From: an uncultured Flavobacteriales bacterium
GTDB taxonomy: Bacteria; Bacteroidota; Bacteroidia; Flavobacteriales_G; Salibacteraceae
DNA: 64,000 nucleotides
Direction of reading: 5' to 3'
Assembly: GCA_943788775.1 (NCBI GenBank)
Contig: CALSRO010000001.1
Span: 186,001-250,000 of the forward strand
Part shown: positions 45,480 to 55,836 of the stretch, piece after piece
Layout of the letters: every line of letters starts with the position of its first letter
How positions within the stretch are numbered: position 1 is the first letter of the stretch
Notes under the pieces: model-generated
The model's database searches: none
Told to the model about the DNA's origin: nothing
What the model saw: the letters and a program-made list of their open reading frames with translations, nothing else
Translations under genes and position numbers: made by a program

Positions 45480-46139
45480 TCAATCGTCTTCACCTGCTTG
45501 TTTAATCAGATTTTTTAGGCAGATATTCGCCTTGCTTTCTTCTCTTCGAATGAGCCGCTCAATGTTCTTTTGATGGGTGATTAAAACCAATATGGCAATA
45601 AACATAGAAAACACGATCAAGCTTGGTACTGTTGTTTGATAGACCAAGACAATCACAAATGGAAAACTCAGGGCAGCGGTCATTGATCCAAGAGAAACAT
45701 ACTTAGTAATTGCGAAGATAACAAGGAACACTAGCAATGATATTAATGCGCCTTGTGGGTGAATCGCTAGCATGACTCCCAGAAGTGTAGCAATCCCCTT
45801 TCCTCCTCTAAACCCTGCGAAAATTGGGAAAATATGACCAATTACGGCTGAAATACCCAGGGCTAGTTGATAATTGACAAAAGCAGCGTTGCTTATTGGT
45901 TCTTCGACAAAAAAGAAGGTCAATTTTACCGCAACTAATCCCTTCAGACAATCAATGAGAAGCACGGGAATACCAGCTACCTTACCTAAGACCCTGAACG
46001 TGTTGGTCGCTCCAGCATTGCCGCTGCCATATTCTCGAACGTCCGTATTATAAAACACTTTTCCGACCCAGACAGCCGTAGGAATTGAACCTAATAGGTA
46101 GGCCAATAACAGTGATAAAATGATGGGTGGGGTTAGCAT
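45480..46139 (-). CDS. plsY: Glycerol-3-phosphate acyltransferase PlsY
   Basis: The 219-residue polytopic protein has the three PlsY loops: LGSIPTAVWVGK, YGSGNAGATNTFRVLGK and FAGFRGGKGIATLLG, which hold the active site for acyl phosphate and glycerol 3-phosphate. It makes lysophosphatidate, the first step of phospholipid synthesis. The acylphosphate-forming partner PlsX is not in the window. A -7 box (TAACTTTG) is 11 nt upstream. Confidence 0.97.
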   Translation of the reverse strand: MLTPPIILSLLLAYLLGSIPTAVWVGKVFYNTDVREYGSGNAGATNTFRVLGKVAGIPVLLIDCLKGLVAVKLTFFFVEEPISNAAFVNYQLALGISAVIGHIFPIFAGFRGGKGIATLLGVMLAIHPQGALISLLVFLVIFAITKYVSLGSMTAALSFPFVIVLVYQTTVPSLIVFSMFIAILVLITHQKNIERLIRREESKANICLKNLIKQAGEDD

Positions 46140-46150
46140 AAACGGGTTAG

Positions 46151-46158
46151 CAAAGTTA
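46151..46158 (-). promoter_or_regulatory. Promoter -7 box (TAACTTTG) of plsY
   Basis: Perfect TAnnTTTG match, 11 nt before the plsY start. It is the same octamer as at accA, another lipid gene; this may be chance, since the class is common here. Confidence 0.5.
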
Positions 46159-46178
46159 AAATTAACTGATAATCTCTT

Positions 46179-49100
46179 TTAGAATCGACTTAAGAACTCG
46201 TCTTTTCTTCGTTTACTTCCTACCATAAATGAGTATGGAGATTGACCTTTCTCTACCTTCATTTTTCTCTTATCCGTTTTTAATTCGGTCAATGTCGTAT
46301 TAAATTCTTCCAAGCTTGAATATGCCGCCATAATATTCCTCGAATATTTGAAGTAATACCAGGTATCCTTATCCGCTTCCAGATATATGTTTACCTCTGG
46401 TATTCGACCTGTTACAATTTCAACTTTTCCATTGACCTTGATATTAACCTGTCTTTTACCAATGTTTCCGACTCCAATTTTTCCAACAGATTGGTAGCTT
46501 CTAGTTTCTGGATTCCACTTTAATTGTACATCGGTTAAGAACATGTTTTTTTCTAACTCAGAAGGAAATTTTTTGAATTGTCCTGTCAAGGTAATGATAG
46601 AGATTAGCTTATCTGCTTCATCTGTACCGATATACTCCCTAAGGCCACGTTGATAGGTTTCTCTTTCAAAATCAATCGGTTCACCCATCGCATTTTCAGC
46701 CATGGTTTTCCCCATATCATCAATCAGTTTGTTATCAAAGAAGAAATCCACCAACATCATGACATCCAAGTCAACTTTGCCGGTTTTCACATCATGTTTG
46801 ATGTTTCCGACAGTCTGAATATCCATTTGGCCGGGATTAATTCCGAACCCGAGCTTACCTTCTGCATATGACTTACACTCTTCACTATTAAGGCTCAGAT
46901 ACTGACCGGGAAGCGATTGTTGTGTTAGCTTATTAATGTTTGATATACGATACTCCTTTGATTCATCATGGTATTGTAAATACCCATTTGCAGGTAGAAT
47001 GTCAATATCCTTGGCTTGCAGTTTAGAGGAAATAAAGGAGGTATATAATGCTCCAGTATCTGGATCTAATACAATGGATGATGTCAAGAAGTTTTCGTCC
47101 TCATCCAAAGCCGATGATTCAATAGGAATTAATATGTCTTCGGGATCAATAGCCGATTTAAACTTGAACCATGCCATTGGGATGCTTGCCTCGCACTGAT
47201 GTGTGATTCGAGTGTATCCAGCGAAGGTTAATTCCTTGTTGCTAGCGGCTAATGAAACCGAACCTTTATAGGCAAAGTGTGGACTTAACGTGAAACCTCT
47301 TTCGTCCGAAACCTCACCATTGGCGTATGTTTGATATGAGCTGTCAACTCCCACCGTTCTAAATCGTATTTGTTGCCTGTTACCGGCTTTATCTTTATAG
47401 ATGTAAAGTCCTGTTCCTACATAATCACGCCTAGCAAATATGTCCACTGTAGCGCTGTCAATCTTGTGATATTTGGTGATAGCATTTGCAACAATCCGAC
47501 AATCAGTCAAGGTCTTCATTTTTGCTTTTCTCTGAACAGTTATTAATCCACTATCAGGATAGATTAAGGCATCTGCAACCTGAATGAACTCAACTTCTTT
47601 CGCATCAATGACGTTGTCCTTCGAACTATATCGAGCCGCTGGTGAATAAAACTCTAATGAATCTTGATCTGGATGTACTGAGACAAATCGTGACCCCTCA
47701 AATTGCATCGCACCAGCCGCAGTGGCCTTGGTCGCTTTTCCTCCGGATAGTTCAATGGCCTCTTGGTCCATATACCAAGTAAATCTATCCATGAAGGCAA
47801 CATACAGATTGATCGGGAATTCCATCATAGATGTTCCATCATTGGATATGAAGTCACCCTTTCGAGTTGTGAAGTCAATCTTAGCTTGAACGTTGTTTGT
47901 CTTGAACTGAAATTCCTCAAATGTTGAAACAGTTGATTTTAAACGAAAGTCGGCTGTGTCACTTTCAAAATTGGAAAAGTTGAATCTAAATTCATCTGAT
48001 TCTAATTCAGCTTGCTCGAATGCAAATAACCCAGCACCTGTCAAGTTTTCAGGAGTTAGGTCTAGGCTTCCTGTCATGGTAGATCCATCATACATTACAA
48101 ATGGATTTTTGGTTGATTCAGAATGAAGAACGTTGTCATAAGGCTTCCAATCTTGTTTGATTTCAGTACCCGTGGTAGGTGGATACTCCACTCCCCCCAT
48201 TTGCTCCTCAATAATGAAACTGGTAGCAATGGTGGTCATCTGCTCAGGTAAAAAGAGAAAATCTTCTGATTTGGAAGTGCTTGTTAGATATTTGAGTTTA
48301 CCATCACCCCGAAGTCCCTCGTGACTCATTTTAATGGTTTGATAATACTTGCCTTTACCGCGATAGATATCAAATCCTTCCTTTGGAGTTTCTCGAATGA
48401 AACCTAACGAATAATCCTCTTGAAGTGTCAGGTTTTCTCTAAACTCAGGAAAGATATCAGCACTTGTAAATGATCCCTCGAACTTAACTCGATCATTACC
48501 GAAATTATCCAGACTATCAAAAACAAATGGGTCTAATTCAAAATAGAAGTTTTCTCTTTTGTATGCCTTGTTTTGAATCGCACCTCGCTCATAAAACACT
48601 TTGGACTTTTCTTTACTCGTGAAAATTGGATACTCTTTTAGACTCTCAAGTCCACTTTTGTTATCAGGCCTATCAATTTCTAGGGTTCCGTTTACGCCTT
48701 CAATAACAGTTTTAACTTTCTTCATTATTGGTCGGCCTCCAGAAGTTTTTCGATCGGTTTCAACGCTTAAGCGAACCGAATCTACGTTCGGCATCTCTAG
48801 CTTAAAATCGTCATACAGGAAATTGTAATTACTTCCAAAGAATTCAAGTTTACCGGCTTGTACAACCCCAGAAAAATCAAAATCTCTGTTTTTCTTCATG
48901 GTGACTGTACCACCACGTGGGTATAGAACCACATTGTGGGAATCAGATAGAATAATATTATCGATACCATTTATTTTCAATGTGAATACCTCATCTATGA
49001 GATCCATACTTGCATTTTCCATACGTCCAATATCCGAGGCGATTTGAATGACATCATAATCCTCATTTTCTGATTTTGCGGCTATGTAGTGATACATTCT

Positions 49101-50636
49101 GGGCGTTGACTTCGCCTTTCCCGTGCGAGGATCATATTTTACCAGCCCCATACTGGTGTAATTTAAAAGCATAACCATTGCATCTGTTTTATCAGATCGA
49201 ATGCATTTTGCCACTTCGTAGTCATAGATCACCTCAGATCCCATGGAGGTGAAGCAGTTTTTAATTAACACCAATGGATGATCCATGGCAAGACCTTGCA
49301 TTTGATCAAAACGATTTTCTCGGAAATAGTAATCGGATTCAAACAAGGCTCGGTTATCCGATGAGTTTGGAATGGTTGAAAAAACAACCTTGGGTTGGTC
49401 GATGTTCCATGTTACCAATTCAGAATAGATATCAATGGCGTGATAGCTATCAAAATATGGGGCTTTTTGAAGTCCTTCGTCAGATTTGAAGAGACTTACA
49501 TTTCGTTCAGCACGAAAAAACTTAAAATCAACCCCAGGGTGTGTAATGGAATCTTCGTGAAGCAAGAATTTAACACCTGCATCGGTTGATGTGATTTTGT
49601 CCTCTTTGATACTGAAGCTAAGCGAATAGACCTCTAAAAATGGTTTATCATTCAAGTAAAAAATCAAGTATGCTGGTGCCTCATCTGTACCACTTGCTAA
49701 GAATCGGGACCCCTTTTGAGTAAATCCGCCCTCATAATCTACACCCTTGTCTATATTAGCGATACGCAGTCGCTGACTATAACTTTGAAAGGAAGGAAAG
49801 GAGGCTCGATCTTCATTGGCGACTGCCTGTACTTTATCTTGAAGTCTTCCTTTTAATGGCGTGTCAAAATAATCGGTGTTATAGAATGTGACCGAATCAG
49901 CATCATAGTTTGAGTACTTCAGTCTTACTTCATAGTCATTGATGATTGCGTAAACTTTATTTGGATCGAGACCGGCACGTTCCCATGTTACTGTACCATT
50001 CTTGCCAATCCACTCACCTTCAATCGGATTCAAAACTCCACTTGTTCCAATTATTGTTGCGCTAGTACCTTTAGCACTGCAGGTGAGATCAATATTCGTA
50101 AACGTAAGTATTGGGCTTTCCCCATCAGTAGAGAATTGGTGGTTTTTTGCGCTCGTGCTCCATTCCACAGATCCCGTGGAAAAGACAATGTTTTCTGCAT
50201 AGAACCTTGAACTAAAACCCATATAATCGCCAAAGTCTTTTCGGGCAGTTCTTGATGCTATCACGAAGTTCACAGTTTTATGCCATTCCGCAAATTCTGC
50301 TTGTTCAATTCCAGATTCAGTAACTATGACGATAGTTTTGATATAGTCTCTTATATCAGGTATCATTTTAAGGCGATTATTGAGCAGCTCATTACTACTC
50401 GTGAAAATCGTTTGCTTTTGGCTGGCACTGAACGATCCCAATTCTGTCCACATTTCAGTGAACTTTTCGATCAAGTCCTTATGGACTTTTTTTGCATCAC
50501 CAACCGATTTGTCAACTATTTGTTGTTCCAATTCAAGTAAGAATTGGTCTTCGCTTGAAAATTCTTTAAACGTCTGTGCTTCGGCTATAAAAGAACCAAG
50601 ACAAACACTTAGAGTAAATATGATTAGTTTTTTCAT
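46179..50636 (-). CDS. Very large secreted protein of unknown function (1485 residues)
   Basis: The start at 50636 is chosen because the ATG overlaps the prmA stop as ATGA and begins a clear signal peptide (MKKLIIFTLSVCLGSFIAEAQ). I do not recognise the family. The chain is beta-rich without Cys-rich or Ser-rich linkers. It repeats patterns such as DFSGVVQAGKLEFFGSNYNF, SLDLTPENLTGAGLFAFEQ and FYSPAARYSSKDNVIDAKEV. The alternation of short beta strands with statements on G(x)G(x) turns recalls OstA/LptA-type or AsmA-like long beta structures, but that is only a visual impression. No T9SS tail is present. Cotranscription with prmA and position next to plsY suggest a core envelope gene. Confidence 0.75.
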   Translation of the reverse strand: MKKLIIFTLSVCLGSFIAEAQTFKEFSSEDQFLLELEQQIVDKSVGDAKKVHKDLIEKFTEMWTELGSFSASQKQTIFTSSNELLNNRLKMIPDIRDYIKTIVIVTESGIEQAEFAEWHKTVNFVIASRTARKDFGDYMGFSSRFYAENIVFSTGSVEWSTSAKNHQFSTDGESPILTFTNIDLTCSAKGTSATIIGTSGVLNPIEGEWIGKNGTVTWERAGLDPNKVYAIINDYEVRLKYSNYDADSVTFYNTDYFDTPLKGRLQDKVQAVANEDRASFPSFQSYSQRLRIANIDKGVDYEGGFTQKGSRFLASGTDEAPAYLIFYLNDKPFLEVYSLSFSIKEDKITSTDAGVKFLLHEDSITHPGVDFKFFRAERNVSLFKSDEGLQKAPYFDSYHAIDIYSELVTWNIDQPKVVFSTIPNSSDNRALFESDYYFRENRFDQMQGLAMDHPLVLIKNCFTSMGSEVIYDYEVAKCIRSDKTDAMVMLLNYTSMGLVKYDPRTGKAKSTPRMYHYIAAKSENEDYDVIQIASDIGRMENASMDLIDEVFTLKINGIDNIILSDSHNVVLYPRGGTVTMKKNRDFDFSGVVQAGKLEFFGSNYNFLYDDFKLEMPNVDSVRLSVETDRKTSGGRPIMKKVKTVIEGVNGTLEIDRPDNKSGLESLKEYPIFTSKEKSKVFYERGAIQNKAYKRENFYFELDPFVFDSLDNFGNDRVKFEGSFTSADIFPEFRENLTLQEDYSLGFIRETPKEGFDIYRGKGKYYQTIKMSHEGLRGDGKLKYLTSTSKSEDFLFLPEQMTTIATSFIIEEQMGGVEYPPTTGTEIKQDWKPYDNVLHSESTKNPFVMYDGSTMTGSLDLTPENLTGAGLFAFEQAELESDEFRFNFSNFESDTADFRLKSTVSTFEEFQFKTNNVQAKIDFTTRKGDFISNDGTSMMEFPINLYVAFMDRFTWYMDQEAIELSGGKATKATAAGAMQFEGSRFVSVHPDQDSLEFYSPAARYSSKDNVIDAKEVEFIQVADALIYPDSGLITVQRKAKMKTLTDCRIVANAITKYHKIDSATVDIFARRDYVGTGLYIYKDKAGNRQQIRFRTVGVDSSYQTYANGEVSDERGFTLSPHFAYKGSVSLAASNKELTFAGYTRITHQCEASIPMAWFKFKSAIDPEDILIPIESSALDEDENFLTSSIVLDPDTGALYTSFISSKLQAKDIDILPANGYLQYHDESKEYRISNINKLTQQSLPGQYLSLNSEECKSYAEGKLGFGINPGQMDIQTVGNIKHDVKTGKVDLDVMMLVDFFFDNKLIDDMGKTMAENAMGEPIDFERETYQRGLREYIGTDEADKLISIITLTGQFKKFPSELEKNMFLTDVQLKWNPETRSYQSVGKIGVGNIGKRQVNIKVNGKVEIVTGRIPEVNIYLEADKDTWYYFKYSRNIMAAYSSLEEFNTTLTELKTDKRKMKVEKGQSPYSFMVGSKRRKDEFLSRF

Positions 50637-51460
50637 TCTGGTTTTGTTGCGACAATAATGGCCCAATCCTCTTTAGATGAGGTCTTATTAATACTCAGAT
50701 TGTGGCGGATCAATTCACTTGATAAAGGATTCACGTCCGAAACTAAGAAACCTGAACAGATCAGTTTACATCCGGGCTCCATATACTTTATGAAATGTGG
50801 TAGGCATTCCTGTATCACGTTGCGGTTGATATTTGCGAGAATATATTGGTACTCGTTATCATCTATTTTTTCAATGCCTCCGGTAAGAATTTCAAATGAA
50901 TTAACATTATTCAAATTTAGATTGTCTCTTGCCGCATCAGCTGCATGTGGATCAATTTCGATGCCTATTCCGGAGGCGCCTCTTTGCGCAGCATAAATGG
51001 CTAAAACACCGCTTCCACATCCAAAGTCTAAGACCTTTTTACTCTCTAGACTACATGCAAATAATTCCTCTAGAACTTGAGTAGTGGTGGGGTGGTGGCC
51101 AGTGCCGAAACTCATGTTTGGTTCCAAAGTTATGTAATGTCGAAAACCCTGAGGAATTTCGTGAAAACTGGCGCCAATAAACAATTCATCACCCAACTGT
51201 ACGGGCGGATAATTTGATTCCCAAACCGCATTCCAGTTGGCGTGTTCAACTAACCTCGTTTCGATAGATTTAATCTGGTCAATATATGCATCGGTAATTG
51301 CTGAAATGCTGTCTGCATTGTAATTTGGTTCTTGCACATAACCTCTCAATATAGTCTTATCCGAATCGAAACTTTCAAATGGTAGTTCCATTAATTCGGC
51401 CTCTAAGATTTCGACAAATTCAATTTGATTCAGCTCAATAGAGATTTCCAGATAATTCAC
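50633..51460 (-). CDS. prmA: Ribosomal protein L11 methyltransferase
   Basis: The 275-residue product has an N-terminal substrate-recognition domain (1-95) and a Rossmann methyltransferase domain. NMSFGTGHHPTTTQVLEEL is the PrmA signature, and VLDFGCGSGVLAIYAAQRGAS is the S-adenosylmethionine motif I. It trimethylates L11. It is first of a pair with the giant hypothetical gene (4-nt overlap). The 161 bases upstream hold only the divergent leaders. Confidence 0.95.
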   Translation of the reverse strand: MNYLEISIELNQIEFVEILEAELMELPFESFDSDKTILRGYVQEPNYNADSISAITDAYIDQIKSIETRLVEHANWNAVWESNYPPVQLGDELFIGASFHEIPQGFRHYITLEPNMSFGTGHHPTTTQVLEELFACSLESKKVLDFGCGSGVLAIYAAQRGASGIGIEIDPHAADAARDNLNLNNVNSFEILTGGIEKIDDNEYQYILANINRNVIQECLPHFIKYMEPGCKLICSGFLVSDVNPLSSELIRHNLSINKTSSKEDWAIIVATKPE

Positions 51461-51621
51461 GTGTGAAAACTTTAGGTCAGCAATGTATCAAATGTAGAGA
51501 TTGACTGCGGTTACAATTTTAGTTTGAATAGGATCTTTCCAGAAGTGTTAATTTTCGTATAGCCCATGATTGATACTCGAATTGAATTAGCTTTGATTTA
51601 TAATTATTTGAATAATCAATC

Positions 51622-53517
51622 ATGAAAACATATTTATCTAAGGCTGCTTTGATTCTTGGAATGTTGATGCTTTTCCTATTTAATTCTAAAACTGGCAAGG
51701 CTCAAGAAGTCTTGATAATTTGGGATAACTCCGCAACGTTCGCTTCAACTCTGGATCTAAAGTCGTCACTTGAGAACGCTGGTATGAATGTAACTATGAG
51801 TACGGTGAGTGAGTCAAGTTGGAACAATACCAATCCATCTCTTACTGGATTTGATGTAGTTATTCGGTTGAATGGAACAACTTATTCAACGGAAATTCCT
51901 ACCGCAGGTCAACAAGCATTGGTCGATTTCGTGGAAAACAATAATGGTGCATATGTTCAATTCGAATGGGATGCCTATCAGTTTAATAATGGTCAGATGC
52001 AGGATATGGAGGATCTAATACTTTTTGAACGAACGAGTGGTACAACGGCCGCACCGACCCTTACAGAGGTTTCTTCCCAGTCAAATCATCCAGTATTGGC
52101 CAATGTGCCATCGTCATTTACACTACCAAATACTGGATATAATGATGGTAGCCTTCGGGTGTTCTCTAACGATCCATCGGTATTATTGATGACAGATAAC
52201 AGCGGAAATGATGCACTTGCCATTAGAGAATTCGGTTCAGGTTGCATACTAGGATTTCATAACGCTGGAAATTATAGTAACCTCACTACCCTGTCAGACA
52301 CTAACTTGCAACAGTTAATTATCGATTTTATAGGACACTGCGGATATTGTGGAGTCGATGTTGCTGCTTCTTCTACTGGCGTGAGTTGCTATGGTGATAG
52401 CGATGGTGTTGCAAGTGTTTCAGTATCAGGCGGAGTCCCACCCTATGAGTATGAATGGAATACGACTTCGACCGACACAATGATCACATCATTAACCGCG
52501 GGTAATTACACGGTTACAGTTACAGACTCTGCAGGTTGCGTGACGGTAAAGCAAATTACTGTGGAGTCCCCAACTGCAATTGAAACTTCGGTTCAGATAA
52601 ATAACAGCGTATCATGTTTTGGATTGACTAATGGATCAGCAGTTGCAATTGTAACTGGCGGCACGGCTCCTTTCTCATATGCTTGGAATAATGGCGAAAC
52701 AGCAGATACTGCATTTGCATTACCTCAAGGAAATGCAATCGTGACTGTCACAGATTCAAATGGTTGTCAGTTTTTAGATACAGCGGTTATAGTAAGTCCA
52801 GATGAAATAATTCTAACTTATAATATTACTCCCGTAGAGTGCGATGGTGATGAAGATGGAGCGGCATCAGTTGCTGCAACAGGGGGTATACCTCCTTACT
52901 CTTATACATGGTCAACTGGAAATACATCAACGAGCATTAGCAATAAGGTTAACGGGGTTTATATTTTATCGATTACGGATAATGCCGGTTGTGAGAAGGA
53001 AGACAGCGTAGTGATTTATCCTTTATATCCTTCACCTGAAGTTGATTTAGGAGAAGACTTGGATATTTGCATTGATTGGCCAGTTAAAATTAGTGCTGGT
53101 AGTAATGGTGCGAGTTACAATTGGTCCACTGGACAGTTTTTGAATTTTATTACCGTAGCAACTGCTGGAACTTATTGGGTGGAAGTAACCAATGATTCAG
53201 GCTGTGTTGGAACGGATACAATCCTGGTTGAAACTCACACATGCCTGGGAATCAAGGAGGTTTCAGGAGACGAAGGTTTTGTTGTTTACCCGAACCCTAC
53301 AACGGGTATGATTCATATCGAAGCAAGTATTGAACTAGGAGATGCCGTATATAAGGTTTATGATGTGTCTGGAAAGGTTGCTATGACAGGTAGATTTCAA
53401 AAATCGAAACATTCAAACGAAGCGTATCTTGATTTAACATCCTTACAATCTGGGAACTATATCATTGAGATTCTTTCCGAAAATCAATCTATCCACCAAT
53501 CAGTTGTGGTGGAGTAA
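51622..53517 (+). CDS. Secreted protein with three SprB-like repeats and a T9SS type A tail
   Basis: The 631-residue protein has a signal peptide (ending GKAQ). A domain over about 25-240 follows, with VLIIWDNSATFASTLDLKSSL, perhaps a ThuA/GATase-like fold. Three SprB-type repeats lie over about 250-460; each has VxCxGxxDG..., GG(V/T/I)(P/A)P(Y/F)(E/S)Y(E/A/T)W and a T(V/I)TDxxGC end. Residues 545-631 are a type A sorting domain with VVYPNPTTGMIHIEAS and LQSGNYIIEILSE. SprB repeats occur in gliding adhesins, so a role in surface adhesion is possible. An intrinsic terminator follows the gene. Confidence 0.9.
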   Translation: MKTYLSKAALILGMLMLFLFNSKTGKAQEVLIIWDNSATFASTLDLKSSLENAGMNVTMSTVSESSWNNTNPSLTGFDVVIRLNGTTYSTEIPTAGQQALVDFVENNNGAYVQFEWDAYQFNNGQMQDMEDLILFERTSGTTAAPTLTEVSSQSNHPVLANVPSSFTLPNTGYNDGSLRVFSNDPSVLLMTDNSGNDALAIREFGSGCILGFHNAGNYSNLTTLSDTNLQQLIIDFIGHCGYCGVDVAASSTGVSCYGDSDGVASVSVSGGVPPYEYEWNTTSTDTMITSLTAGNYTVTVTDSAGCVTVKQITVESPTAIETSVQINNSVSCFGLTNGSAVAIVTGGTAPFSYAWNNGETADTAFALPQGNAIVTVTDSNGCQFLDTAVIVSPDEIILTYNITPVECDGDEDGAASVAATGGIPPYSYTWSTGNTSTSISNKVNGVYILSITDNAGCEKEDSVVIYPLYPSPEVDLGEDLDICIDWPVKISAGSNGASYNWSTGQFLNFITVATAGTYWVEVTNDSGCVGTDTILVETHTCLGIKEVSGDEGFVVYPNPTTGMIHIEASIELGDAVYKVYDVSGKVAMTGRFQKSKHSNEAYLDLTSLQSGNYIIEILSENQSIHQSVVVE

Positions 53518-53540
53518 AATATCGTATATCTATTGATATT

Positions 53541-53570
53541 AGCCCTGATCTATTGATCGGGGCTTTTTTT
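53541..53570 (+). terminator. Intrinsic terminator after the SprB-repeat gene
   Basis: AGCCC(T)GATC and GATC(G)GGGCT pair around a TATT loop and are followed by seven T on the plus strand. The terminator lies directly before the convergent aroA stop. Confidence 0.9.
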
Positions 53571-53572
53571 AT

Positions 53573-54793
53573 CTACCTACCTGGTCGTACATCAACAAAC
53601 TTCTCTAGTTCGGTCCAAAAACTTGGATATGATTTAGCCACTACCATCGGATCGCGTATTACAATTTCAGGATAACACATGCTGAGTGCAGCGATGGACA
53701 TGACCATGCGGTGGTCGCTGTGAGCATCAAATATTTCGCATTCGCTTTGTAATTCATTTCCATCGATCATCAAGGAATTACTTGTGGCCATAGATTTGAT
53801 TCCAGCCTTGGCCAATTCTTTCTCAAGTGCACTGATTCTATCGGATTCTTTCAACCTTAGGTTGTCTAATCCTTTAAGAAGGAAAGGTATTTTCAACCCT
53901 GCGGCAGTTACTGCGGCAGGTTGAACCAAATCAGGATGGTTTCTAAAATTCCATTCTGATTTAGTCTCAATGATTTTCTCCCGCTCTATCAATAAACCTT
54001 TTTCGGTGAATTGACTTATTACACCAAAGTTTTTAAAAACTTCAATGGTCGCTGAGTCTCCTTGAATACTATCTTCTTTCAGCCCTTTGAGTAGAAGTTT
54101 TGCATTGCGAGACAACGCGGCAAATGACATCCAAAATGAAGCCGCACTCCAATCATACTCAATGGTGTAGCTTTTTGAACGATAACGGCCCGATTGAACG
54201 ATGACGCTGTTTTTTTCGAACGATACTTGTGCACCACACTCTTCCATTAATGATTTGGTCATTAAAATGTAGGGTCGTGAAAGTGGGTCTCCTTGAATTT
54301 CAATCTTCAGTGGCCGCGGCAGTGTAGGAGCGATCAGCATGAGTGCGGTAATGAATTGGCTACTTACGTTGCCGGCAACTTTCACTATACCGCCTTTAAG
54401 CCTTCGCCCCTCTATATGCAGCGGTGGGTATCCCTCCTTTTCGAGGTAGGTGATATTTGCTCCCAGTTCTCTTAACGCATCGACCAAAATGGAAATGGGC
54501 CGTTGCTTCATTCTGTCCGAACCAGTGATTACTTTTTCTCCAGGGCGCGAAGCATAAAAGGCGGTCAAAAAACGCATGGCCGTTCCAGCAGGACCAACAT
54601 CCGTTATTATATCGTTTCTTTCTAGTGCCTTTGCCATAATGACGGTGTCATCGGCTCGACTGAGGTTTTCGATTTTAAAGGGTGTTTGGGCAAGAGCCTG
54701 AATAATTAGGACTCGATTGCTAATACTTTTCGAGGCAGGTAAATTAATTTGACCTTTTAATGTTTTAGTTTTTGCCCGAAGTATAAACCTCAT
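53573..54793 (-). CDS. aroA: 3-Phosphoshikimate 1-carboxyvinyltransferase (EPSP synthase)
   Basis: The 406-residue product has LPASKSISNRVLIIQAL, GPAGTAMRFLTAF, MKQRPISILVDALRELGA and LRLKESDRISAL, which cover the shikimate-3-phosphate and PEP sites. It is somewhat shorter than the E. coli enzyme (427). It overlaps aroB by 4 nt, so the two shikimate genes are translationally coupled. Confidence 0.96.
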   Translation of the reverse strand: MRFILRAKTKTLKGQINLPASKSISNRVLIIQALAQTPFKIENLSRADDTVIMAKALERNDIITDVGPAGTAMRFLTAFYASRPGEKVITGSDRMKQRPISILVDALRELGANITYLEKEGYPPLHIEGRRLKGGIVKVAGNVSSQFITALMLIAPTLPRPLKIEIQGDPLSRPYILMTKSLMEECGAQVSFEKNSVIVQSGRYRSKSYTIEYDWSAASFWMSFAALSRNAKLLLKGLKEDSIQGDSATIEVFKNFGVISQFTEKGLLIEREKIIETKSEWNFRNHPDLVQPAAVTAAGLKIPFLLKGLDNLRLKESDRISALEKELAKAGIKSMATSNSLMIDGNELQSECEIFDAHSDHRMVMSIAALSMCYPEIVIRDPMVVAKSYPSFWTELEKFVDVRPGR

Positions 54794-55836
54794 TGTTTGA
54801 AGGCGTTTAATCCGAGCCCAAGTCCTTCTTTAATGATTTCTATATCACAATGTACTCCAACGTGTGAAGAGCCAATTGCCTTGAGTAACGAAAAAGTAAT
54901 TTGTCCCCCTGTGTTTTTCTTGTCTTGTCGCATCAAAGCGATGCATTGGTCAATATCGAAAGGTAAAACGTTAAGTTCTTTGTATTGATCTTCTAGATAA
55001 GTCTGAATCATGGCCAGTTCAGCATCCGATATCATGTTGAGCTTATTCGAAATCCAGGTTTCAATCCACATTCCAATAACGATTGCTTCGCCATGCAATA
55101 GTTTCACATTTGTATCGCTTGCCAATGCTTCTATAGCATGGCCAATGGTGTGACCAAAGTTGAGAGATTGCCGAATGCCTTTATCCTCAAAATCCTGTTT
55201 TACTATTTCGATCTTGCAATTCATTGAGCGCTGAATAATGTTTGTGTCTATCCAAGGTTCATTACTTAGGCTCAAATCAGTCCATAGAATATAATCAGAT
55301 ATCAGTGCATGCTTAATCGTTTCCGCAAAACCACTCATCACGTATCGATGATTTAAGGTGTCAAGAAATTCGGTATTCAGATAAATTATCTCTGGCAGGT
55401 GAAAGGATCCAATTTGATTCTTTACGCCACTGAAGTTTACTCCCGTCTTACCGCCAACGGCAGCATCGCACATCGCTAAATTCGTGGTAGGAATATAGAT
55501 GGTTTTAATTCCTCGTTTAAAGCCGCTGGCCGCATATCCGCCTAAATCACAAACCACACCGCCACCAAGGCAAATAAGAATCGCTTCTCTATCGATACCT
55601 TGATCCATCATTTTTTGCCACACGGACTCCACCACCGCCATGTTTTTTGAACCTTCACCCGGTTCAATAACTATTTTGAAATAGTCATATGCTTGCGGGC
55701 ACGATTTCAGAAAAACTGGAAGGCAATAGAGTTCAGTATTCTTATCCATTAAGAGCACATTTCGACTCTTACTCAAACTGGAAATACCAGTATTTAATTC
55801 CTCAGTTGTCGATATGATTTTACTGCTATTCATCAC
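54790..55836 (-). CDS. aroB: 3-Dehydroquinate synthase
   Basis: The 348-residue protein shows GEGSKNMAVVESVWQKM, CLGGGVVCDLGGYAASGFKRG, YIPTTNLAMCDAAVGGKTGVN and LNFGHTIGHAIEAL (zinc-binding His). It makes 3-dehydroquinate from DAHP with NAD and a metal. It overlaps aroA downstream and the small membrane protein gene upstream by about 8-11 nt, depending on which of two consecutive ATGs is used. Confidence 0.96.
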   Translation of the reverse strand: MMNSSKIISTTEELNTGISSLSKSRNVLLMDKNTELYCLPVFLKSCPQAYDYFKIVIEPGEGSKNMAVVESVWQKMMDQGIDREAILICLGGGVVCDLGGYAASGFKRGIKTIYIPTTNLAMCDAAVGGKTGVNFSGVKNQIGSFHLPEIIYLNTEFLDTLNHRYVMSGFAETIKHALISDYILWTDLSLSNEPWIDTNIIQRSMNCKIEIVKQDFEDKGIRQSLNFGHTIGHAIEALASDTNVKLLHGEAIVIGMWIETWISNKLNMISDAELAMIQTYLEDQYKELNVLPFDIDQCIALMRQDKKNTGGQITFSLLKAIGSSHVGVHCDIEIIKEGLGLGLNAFKQ

